DNA from: Clostridia bacterium
Lineage (GTDB): Bacteria; Bacillota; DTU025
Direction of reading: 5' to 3'
Assembly (NCBI GenBank): GCA_034926675.1
Contig: JAYFQW010000029.1
Location: forward strand, 1 to 50,938
DNA length: 50,938 bases
In this document: positions 1-6,193 of the stretch, piece by piece
Layout of the letters: each line of letters opens with the position of its first letter
Position numbering within the stretch: position 1 is the first letter of the stretch
Translations under genes and position numbers: made by a program
The notes under the pieces: generated by a model
Told to the model about the DNA's origin: nothing
The model's database searches: none
Seen by the model: only the letters and a program-made list of their open reading frames with translations

Positions 1-370
1 GTGACCATCTTAAGCAATTCCTTTCCTCCTGTTGCCGGTAGATCGTTCACCTATCAGCATACAGGAATAGGTTCTTAAGGTGGTCAACTTCTCGACGCCC
101 ACAGTCTGTACTGGTGGTCAAGTTTTAGATTAGCATACACACTCGAGTTCTCTCGGTGGGCTGAGGTGTTCGGAGACGTCACCATGACGGCCGCCTTACT
201 AGATCGGCTGACTCATCACGTTCATACCTTTGTCCTAACGGGTCAATCATACCGACTGAAGCAAAGCAAGACACGAAGCGGGGTGACGAAGATGACGGAT
301 GCCGGAGCATACTCAGATCAGCCAGTGACATCCTAAACAGGTAGGATTTAGTGGTAAACTTTTCGATTGT
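1..370. repeat. Degenerate IS21-type terminal repeats, no gene
   Basis: No credible coding sequence is visible. A short motif recurs: GTGGTCAACTTCTCG at 80-94, GTGGTCAAGTTTTAG at 114-128 and GTGGTAAACTTTTCG at 351-365. Positions 1-14 and 74-87 form an imperfect inverted repeat (CTTAAG next to GTGGTCA). Several short repeats at each end are typical of IS21-family elements. The copy at 351-365 lies just outside the istA fragment, so these are best read as decayed ends of one or two IS21-like elements. Confidence 0.5.
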
Positions 371-373
371 CAT

Positions 374-591
374 TCACAAGAACTGGCTGTACTGGATCCC
401 ATCGGGGTTTGCCTGCTTGTACTCATACCATAAAAGGTGCAGAGTAACGGACTTCTTGCTTTTGAGCTCGCGGTGAATCTGTTGATCACGTCGCCGACGG
501 TGCCGTGGGCAACTTGCAGGCTTTCGGCAATCTGGCGACGGCTCAACCCCATCTCGTGATAAAGCCTCAGAATCTCCCTAATCTTGCGCAT
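374..591 (-). pseudogene. istA: IS21-family transposase IstA, N-terminal remnant
   Basis: A minus-strand reading frame beginning RKIREILRLYHEMGLSRRQI matches the N-terminal helix-turn-helix of IS21 transposases. An AGGAGGT ribosome site lies 5 bases before the ATG at 591. After about 50 residues the frame is lost. A second frame then encodes LLWYEYKQANPDGIQYSQF, a motif normally more than 50 residues further on, followed at once by a stop at 374-376. The DDE catalytic core and the helper istB are missing. This is an internally deleted, inactive remnant. Confidence 0.7.
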
Positions 592-973
592 CGACGACCT
601 CCTATTTGCCACGGCCCCCAATCACCCTCCCAAAAGCATCTTGCTTACGGGAGTTCGGTGGCTTCACTTGGCGATCCTCCTGTGGCATAGTTGCCGGCGC
701 GCATCAGCTCCGAGCCAAGGTCATTGCCCTGGACGATTTGCCCCGGAATCAGTGGACGATTTGGACCGGAATGTGCACCTGATCTTGATCTCGACGATAT
801 CGATTGGTCCTTCAGCCGACTCGCGGCTAGCTGCAGCATGTGTGCCAATTTGTCGACAGGTTGATGCAAATGAACTGTAACAAGGAGGGGTCTGGGTGAT
901 CTGCGGCATCTACCGGCCTCACAGATCCATAGGGGCAGACCTAATTGATCGCGGATGTTGTTGAGACATAGGT
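592..973. repeat. IS21 left-end direct repeats and unassigned sequence
   Basis: Two near-identical 20-mers, TGGACGATTTGCCCCGGAAT at 730-749 and TGGACGATTTGGACCGGAAT at 753-772, lie upstream of the istA remnant. They look like the multiple terminal repeats of an IS21 element, which would place its outer end near 780. From about 780 to 973 I recognise nothing. Overlapping short reading frames there look like chance. Confidence 0.45.
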
Positions 974-1290
974 TCATCCCCCACTTACGGTTACTTTTCT
1001 TAGGGCTCGGTTTCGCAGAAAGAGGTATATCATTGCGGTAATGCAATTCGACAAGAGCAGAACAATAATCTCTCTACTGGCGTCTATGTGTCTCCCAAGC
1101 ATTAGCTGTATAGGGTTGTAGAATAGCCCTTCAAACGGAAGCGCTCTTATTACTCTTAGCACCGTCATGGGATAGAAACTAAGCGGGATTGCCCTTCCAG
1201 ATAGCAGACTCACTAGGGCAATCTTAAGCTTTGATATGCCCCAAATGCTGCTAGTGTAGAATATGGTGGACCCCTTCGTCAAGACACCGT
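974..1290 (-). pseudogene. ABC-2 family permease, C-terminal fragment
   Basis: About the last 105 residues of a membrane protein, ending in RKVTVSGG at the stop (974-976). The pattern LLSGRAIPLSFYPMTVLRVI, then LPFEGLFYNPIQLMLG and a final hydrophobic helix matches the C-terminus of the DUF990 (PF06182) ABC-2 permeases, which normally work in pairs with an ATPase. Upstream of about 1290 the frame runs into unrelated GC-rich DNA, so the first half is lost. A second member of the same family lies at 2487-3296 in the opposite orientation, implying rearrangement of one transporter locus. Confidence 0.6.
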
Positions 1291-1540
1291 TAATAGGTTT
1301 CCTAAGCAATGCCCCGTACGCTTGTGAGGGGTGAGGGTGGTCCTTGGCGTAGGCCCCAGGGGGTGCTCTGCGGGACCCGGGCGCAGGGGGTGTACTTCGC
1401 CGGGGCACCGGGACGCTGGCTTGACCCACACATGGCGAGACTTATGCACAGGGCGCCATGAGCGTGCAGAGGACCCCGCCTTAGCATCCGCGGATCGCAC
1501 CTCCCCCCACACTGAAGGCTGCTGGGGCGGTCCGCCTGTT

Positions 1541-2019
1541 TTACCCCAGATACACCTCAGCCGGAGTCCTGTATGCTAGCGCTTGATGAGGCCTGAGGTC
1601 ATTGTAAAACCCGATGCAGTCCCCAATGCCAAGTCTGGCCTCGCGCGGGATTGAGTACTCCTTATCTCCAAGCCCCGAAGCAGGTAAGGATATAGCCTGC
1701 TCTGAAGATCGCGGCGGCTCAGGTTCGGCCCCGGGCAGATCTCGGCGATCTGCATGTCGCTCATGCAGTGCTGAATCCGCTTTCGGTTAACCTGCCAGCC
1801 GCGCCGGCACAGCTCTTCAGTGATGCGCCTTGAGCCGTAGAAAGGGCGCGCAGTATAGATCTCGTCTATCTCCCGCCTGATGGCCACTTCCTCTGGGGAT
1901 GGAGGCCTGGGAGCGTAATACAGGCTGGATCGGCTCACGCCGAGCAGCTTAGCCTGAACACTGAGCGGAATCTTCGAGCCCCCCAGTTCAAGCAGTTCCA
2001 CACGTTCAGATTTGGACAC
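1541..2019 (-). pseudogene. IS3-family transposase OrfB remnant
   Basis: The N-terminal part (SVQAKLLGVSRSSLYYAPRP, then RPFYGSRRITEELCRRGWQV) is typical IS3-family OrfB (HTH_21) sequence. After a frameshift it reads YPYLLRGLEI, then jumps over the whole integrase core. The extreme C-terminus, IGFYNDLRPHQALAYRTPAE, survives in another frame and ends at 1541. The catalytic residues are absent, so the gene cannot be active. Confidence 0.65.
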
Positions 2020-2038
2020 GGTTGATGCCAGTCCTTTT

Positions 2039-2308
2039 TTACCAAGCTAGTTGAGTGTTCAGCCGCCCGATCTCTGCATAAAGCTCCTTCAGCCCCCGTT
2101 CGTGGGCGGCTCTCAGCGTTTCCTGCGAGCGCCCTTCGTCAGCGAACAGGCTCGTCATGTTCTCAACGGCAGTAGCTTTCCAGCGAACTAACAGCGAAGG
2201 GGATACGCCTAACTCAGACGCAATCTTGGATATGGGCCTATCCTCCCTGAGAAGCGCCATTACGGCTTCGGCCTTGAATGACGGTGTGTAGCTCTTTCTC
2301 ATGGGCAC
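2039..2308 (-). CDS. IS3-family transposase OrfA
   Basis: An 89-residue helix-turn-helix protein (RKSYTPSFKAEAVMALLRED, then ISKIASELGVSPSLLVRW) ending in the leucine-zipper-like tail ELYAEIGRLNTQLAW. This is the usual size and layout of IS3 OrfA, which binds the element ends. It stops within a run of six A residues (2035-2040), the place where IS3 elements usually frameshift into orfB. Here the two frames differ by +1 rather than the standard -1, suggesting an indel in the run. With orfB broken it is probably non-functional. Confidence 0.65.
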   Translation of the reverse strand: MPMRKSYTPSFKAEAVMALLREDRPISKIASELGVSPSLLVRWKATAVENMTSLFADEGRSQETLRAAHERGLKELYAEIGRLNTQLAW

Positions 2309-2486
2309 AGTCTATCGTATTCCTCCTCGCTGCAGTGTCCAGATTCCTGAGTCCACTATATCCTGCCCCATTCAAAATTCATACGGCATTACCAAATGGT
2401 CCGAACTGGTTAGCTTGGTATCTCAACCGCGGCAGTCTTGGTATAATTGACCAGAGCCTGCGAGTGTGACGAAGGAGGAGCATACC

Positions 2487-3296
2487 ATGATCTCATTACT
2501 GAGAGAAGTAAGGCACAGCTTCTGTGTTTTCGCAGCATATTTGCGAATTGGCTTTCGGTCAATAGCGTACAACACTGGAGACTTTTCTGTTGGCATAGTC
2601 ACAATAGTCTTTGAGAACGCCTTAAGCCTAGTCCTCTTGTCCTTTGTCTACATGCGTGTCGATCGTGTAGCTGGGTGGCCAATCCATGACCTGCTTTTTC
2701 TATATGCGTTCAACTCCCTGGGGGTATCATTGTGGTCATTCTTCTTCATCAACACGATTACGTTGCCGTACTACCTGAGGAATGGGGAATTTGACAGGTT
2801 TCTTGTTAGGCCACTAGCACCCTTGGCTCAGATACTGCTAGATGGCCTTGATGAAGACTCAATTGGCGACATCGTGGTGAGTGTAGCATTGCTGTCAATT
2901 ACCGTTCCACATACCTCGATATCCAAGTCCAGGCTGGTTTTGATCGCCCCACTACTCATATGTTCATGCCTCATATATGCAGGAATGTCGATACTCTTAT
3001 CATCGTTGAACTTTGCATTTCAATCAAACGCCAACTATGCAAACATTACTATGCGCTTGTCTAGCTACGGGAACTATCCGCTTCGGATATTTCCCGTAGG
3101 ACTAAGGGTTGTGTTTACGGCCGTTTTCCCAATTGGGCTGGCCTCGAGTGTTCCATTTCATATACTGAACCTGGTGAGTATGAAGACGGCCATTCTTTGG
3201 ACGGCTGGACTACTAGCTATTGCAGTAGCCTACTTCTTTATGACGATGGCGATCTGGAATCGGCTCTTGAGGAGATATGCTAGTGTAGGATCATGA
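2487..3296 (+). CDS. ABC-2 family transporter permease (DUF990-like)
   Basis: A membrane protein of about 269 residues with roughly six hydrophobic segments. The pattern LRNGEFDRFLVRPLAPLAQI, then DGLDEDSIGDIVV, is characteristic of PF06182 ABC-2 permeases, which export unknown substrates with a second permease and an ATPase. The ATG at 2487 is preferred over an in-frame GTG at 2466 because AAGGAGGAG (2472-2480) is well spaced from it. TATAAT-like sequence lies around 2440-2450. No ATPase gene is nearby and the partner permease survives only as the fragment at 974-1290, so this is probably an orphan. Confidence 0.65.
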   Translation: MISLLREVRHSFCVFAAYLRIGFRSIAYNTGDFSVGIVTIVFENALSLVLLSFVYMRVDRVAGWPIHDLLFLYAFNSLGVSLWSFFFINTITLPYYLRNGEFDRFLVRPLAPLAQILLDGLDEDSIGDIVVSVALLSITVPHTSISKSRLVLIAPLLICSCLIYAGMSILLSSLNFAFQSNANYANITMRLSSYGNYPLRIFPVGLRVVFTAVFPIGLASSVPFHILNLVSMKTAILWTAGLLAIAVAYFFMTMAIWNRLLRRYASVGS

Positions 3297-3983
3297 ATGA
3301 ACGCAAGGGGAAACCGCGGCGACAACTTTTGGAGGTTCTCTGGCCACCTGATGCGTATTCCGATGAAATCGGTTGTACATGATGTGAGGCTACTGATTGT
3401 CCGTGTGCTCTCTTTTCTTGGTGTCCTCGCAAGTCTAGTCTGGGTCCTCCTTCCGAATGGGGAATACGACTTCCAGTGGCGTTGGGATCGCGTCATTCTC
3501 TTCCTAACAGCACTAACGGCATTCGTCGGTAGTGAAGGCGCAGATATTCGCCGGAGCGCCAGACGAAGCCACCCACGTGACGTAACCCTCGCTGACGAGT
3601 TCTTCAAAGCACTGCCTCCAGGCGGGACAGTGAGGTTCCTGAGAGTACATGATTTCGGAGGCACGTTTCGCCGCCACGACACAGAGCAGCTGTTCCGTTT
3701 TATTCATGACTGGGACGAACCTGACAAGGAGTTCATTGACACCGTGATAGAGAGACGGCGGAAGGAGCTTCTACGTACCGGCAAGGAACTGCACGGGTCA
3801 ATCGGTGAGTATACATTCACCTTTCTTGACGACAGGCAGTCGGTTGCACCCAAAGTCCCGCAAGACAGACCGCGTTCTGAGTCTGACATAAGGCGCGCAG
3901 AGGCCCTAAATGAAGCCGCAACACGATTTGTCGAGAAGTATGATGAATTCTGCCGGCTAGTGCGCAGGAGGATACACGAGTGA
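3297..3983 (+). CDS. Hypothetical membrane-anchored protein
   Basis: A 228-residue protein of unknown function that starts at the base after the previous stop. Two hydrophobic segments near the N-terminus (LLIVRVLSFLGVLASLVWVL and VILFLTALTAFVGS) are followed by a charged cytoplasmic region of about 150 residues with a motif FLRVHDFGGTFRRHD and a helical, arginine-rich C-terminus. I have a vague recollection of similar small two-helix proteins annotated only as hypothetical. No strong ribosome site precedes 3297; in-frame ATGs at 3351 and 3363 are alternatives. Position beside an AbiE locus and defence genes is suggestive only. Confidence 0.5.
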   Translation: MNARGNRGDNFWRFSGHLMRIPMKSVVHDVRLLIVRVLSFLGVLASLVWVLLPNGEYDFQWRWDRVILFLTALTAFVGSEGADIRRSARRSHPRDVTLADEFFKALPPGGTVRFLRVHDFGGTFRRHDTEQLFRFIHDWDEPDKEFIDTVIERRRKELLRTGKELHGSIGEYTFTFLDDRQSVAPKVPQDRPRSESDIRRAEALNEAATRFVEKYDEFCRLVRRRIHE

Positions 3984-4248
3984 TTCGTGTGCCGGACCAG
4001 TTTATCAGGCGCATCCAGCAGACAGACCTGATCATAGCTCTCACCTGAAACTGCGGCGTCAATGATCAGTAGTTTCGTAGATGTGGCGCACATATCGGAA
4101 GAGCTCGGACAAGCGAGGAGACTAGAGGAGATTCGGGAGTCTGGATCCGAGGAGAATCGCAGCGGCAGTTTACACTACTTGACACAACGTGACCAGGGCA
4201 AGTGCCTGCAATGCAGAGCGAGATACTGCCGAAGTTGGCAAGAGCTAC
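3984..4248. other. Intergenic, no recognisable feature
   Basis: The short frames here show no family resemblance and no ribosome sites. I see no repeat or RNA structure until the operator at 4256. Confidence 0.5.
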
Positions 4249-4285
4249 TTACTGTCGTGCTAATTTTGATTATGATATTAGCACG
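4249..4285 (+). promoter_or_regulatory. abiE promoter with perfect inverted-repeat operator
   Basis: CGTGCTAAT (4256-4264) and ATTAGCACG (4277-4285) form a perfect 9-bp inverted repeat with a 12-bp spacer, 15 bases before the abiEi ATG. The spacer ends in TATGAT (4271-4276), a good -10 element; a weak -35 (TTACTG, 4249-4254) lies 16 bases upstream. AbiEi antitoxins are known to repress their own operon by binding inverted repeats over the promoter, and this geometry fits. Confidence 0.65.
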
Positions 4286-4300
4286 AAGGGATTGAGCGCC

Positions 4301-4894
4301 ATGGTGCAGTATGAACGACTTGAACAGCTGATTTCCGCGAATCGCGGAATCGTTCAGACGGCAGAAGCTGTTGCCGCCGGCATTTCGAAACCGGTGTTCT
4401 ACAAATTTGTTAAAGACCGAGATTTCGAGCGAGTTTCCCACGGTGTCTATGCCGCGCCGGACGCATGGATCGATACAATGTATCTGATTGGCCTGCGCTC
4501 TAGGCAAGCTGTGTTTTCCCATGAGACAGCTCTGTTTCTCCACGACCTGGCCGACCGGGAGCCAACACAATACTCCGTTACCGTAAAGACAGGGTACAAT
4601 CCATCAAAGCTGAAGGCAGACGGAATCAAGGTCTACACAGTCAAACGAGAGCTTTACGAGATCGGTATGTCGGAAGCGCAAACGCCATTCGGGCACTCGG
4701 TTCGCGTGTATAATCCGGAGCGTACCGCTTGTGATATCATCCGCTGCCGGAGTGGAATTGAGATTCAGACCTTCCAGGATGCCTTGAAGCAGTATGCTAA
4801 ACGAACGGACAAGAATCTGCGCCTGCTGATGCAGTATGCACAGGCATTCCAGGTGGAGAAAATCCTGGACCGCTATCTGGAGGTACTGCTGTAA
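4301..4894 (+). CDS. abiEi: AbiEi-like antitoxin, type IV toxin-antitoxin
   Basis: A protein of about 197 residues. The N-terminus (LISANRGIVQTAEAVAAGI, then KPVFYKFVKDRDFERVSHGV) is the winged-helix domain of AbiEi antitoxins, followed by the family pattern AVFSHETALFLHDLADREP and VRVYNPERTACDIIRC. In this family the N-domain represses the operon and the C-domain is needed for antitoxicity. The ATG at 4301 is chosen because the extension from 4202 would run through the operator. The stop overlaps the start of the toxin gene (TAATG), showing translational coupling. The gene looks full length. Confidence 0.85.
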   Translation: MVQYERLEQLISANRGIVQTAEAVAAGISKPVFYKFVKDRDFERVSHGVYAAPDAWIDTMYLIGLRSRQAVFSHETALFLHDLADREPTQYSVTVKTGYNPSKLKADGIKVYTVKRELYEIGMSEAQTPFGHSVRVYNPERTACDIIRCRSGIEIQTFQDALKQYAKRTDKNLRLLMQYAQAFQVEKILDRYLEVLL

Positions 4895-5223
4895 TGATCA
4901 AATCATCGCGCCAGTTAAAGGATCTGGTCCGCAATCTCTCAAAAGAAAAGAAAGCGGATGCGCAAATCCTGATGCGCAATTACATGATGGAGCGCTTCCT
5001 GGAACGGGTTTCACTGTCGGCATATAGGAATGCATTTATTCTTAAAGGTGGTATGCTAGTGGCGGCTATGGTCGGGCTGGATGCCCGTTCCACAATGGAT
5101 ATGGATGCTACTATCAGGGGTATACGGGTTGACGTTGATGCTGTTGCCGGCATGATGGCAGAGATGCTGTCCGTACCGGTTGATGACGGGGTAGAGTTTC
5201 ACATCAGGCAAGTTTGTGTATGA
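4894..5223 (+). pseudogene. abiEii: AbiEii-like nucleotidyltransferase toxin, truncated
   Basis: Begins in the TAATG overlap with the antitoxin. The 109 residues contain the nucleotidyltransferase signature AFILKGGMLVAAMVGLDARS and TMDMD (about residues 47-71), matching AbiEii/DUF1814 toxins. Those are normally around 250-300 residues. This frame stops at 5221-5223 soon after the DxD motif, with no continuation in the other frames that I could follow. The rest of the catalytic domain is gone, so the toxin is very probably inactive. Confidence 0.75.
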
Positions 5224-5460
5224 TTCTCGAGTACGCGCGGCAGGCTTTGTAACCCGAGTTTGACAACTGAGGATCAGATGGCCAGTTAAAGCGCGTTTAG
5301 TGTAGTCGGAGTAGTCGAGAGCACACGTCTGTTGCGCTCGCAGAATCGAGCTCAGCGAAGGTTCCCAAATGAACGGCGCAGCATGACTCTATATCAGTGT
5401 CTGTACTCTGCTTCCCGCTGTGATATCACTGAAGGTAGTCGAGACGAACGGAGATGCCGG

Positions 5461-5632
5461 GTGTTTCTCAAGACGACCGTCAGTCGAGCCGGCGATGGGA
5501 GCAAGCTCAGGTATTACACTATCGTCAAGTCTATCAGACGGGACGGAATTCCTAGGCATGAAGCGTTGCACTACCTCGGAGCCTTAACCGACGAAGAGGC
5601 TCAGGGCATTCGAAACGCTCTTCAGGCAGCTA
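5461..5632 (+). pseudogene. IS1634-type transposase, N-terminal fragment
   Basis: The frame beginning VFLKTTVSRAGDGSKLRYYT, then VKSIRRDGIPRHEALHYLG, matches the start of IS1634/IS4-type transposases (usual pattern: short basic strand, then a line like LVESYREDGKVRHRVLANLG). About 57 residues remain. The fragment ends exactly where the terminal repeat of another element begins at 5633, so it was interrupted by that insertion. Confidence 0.5.
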
Positions 5633-6127
5633 AGCCCATTTTCCGCAGTAGGGGCCCATCGAGTTAATCGCTACAGGACGGAGGGGATGGAACACAGTCA
5701 TCCTTGAGGGCGACGGTACTCTCCGATCAGGAGTCCGAGTTTGTCGAGGATATGGTAGTGAAAAGGCAGGGCGTTTTCGACGTGGCTTACCTCGGCGCCG
5801 TTGGGTAACTTGACCTTGGTCAGGGCAATCTGGTCGAAATCGAGGAACAGCTCACGGACGGATTCATCCATGCCGGTTTTTTTCAGCATGTGCTCGAGAA
5901 GGCAATAGACGACAAGAGCGAGGTTCGTGACAAACGCAAAAGGAGTTCCAGGCAGCGCCCGAGTTTGTCGTCGTTGAGCAGAGAGGGAGATATGCCGAAG
6001 AGGTCAACGGTGGATACATGATCCGCCTAATCCTCGACCTTGAACAGCGGCCTGGGAGAGTTGAGCCTGTTGGATACGGGTTGAAGGTTCCTCGGTGCTG
6101 CTTTTTGGGATTTTTGAGTGCCATGCC
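5633..6127 (-). mobile_element. Deleted copy of the IS1634-type element
   Basis: The left terminal repeat AGCCCATTTTCCGCAGTAG (5633-5651) and the following 250 bases closely match 16181-16440, the same end of the longer copy. Inside are the last 63 codons of its transposase (5698-5889). After a short junction come the first codons (MALKNPKKQHRGTFNPYP, ending at 6124). The central 1.3 kb is deleted and the other terminal repeat is absent. Homology to the long copy ends at about 6127, some 65 bases beyond the end of the defence cassette. Confidence 0.7.
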
Positions 6128-6193
6128 TACAGAATCAGGCGCTTTCGTGACTTGTCAACCAGATGGCCCAAGCTATCAAGAAGGAAATCACGC

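Larger units (their letters stand above)
1541..2350 (-). mobile_element. IS3-family insertion sequence, internally deleted
   Basis: The element carries an orfA/orfB transposase arrangement on the minus strand. The right end is near 2340-2355, where the minus strand reads TGGACTCAGGAATCTGGACA just before orfA. The left end lies near or just below 1541, where the final transposase codons stop. The segment encoding the catalytic DDE core is deleted, making the element about 0.8 kb instead of the usual 1.2-1.5 kb. I saw no convincing target duplication. GC-rich DNA at 1291-1540 is unassigned. Confidence 0.65.

Noticed and set aside
645-1046. 133-codon minus-strand frame
   Set aside because: It spans IS21 terminal repeats and the end of the permease fragment in another frame. 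No domain, no ribosome site.
2033-2045. Functional -1 programmed frameshift between IS3 orfA and orfB
   Set aside because: The A6 run is present, but the orfB frame lies at +1 (or -2) relative to orfA and orfB lacks its catalytic core.
4062-4295. 77-codon frame upstream of abiEi
   Set aside because: It runs through the abiE operator and promoter and has no recognisable content.
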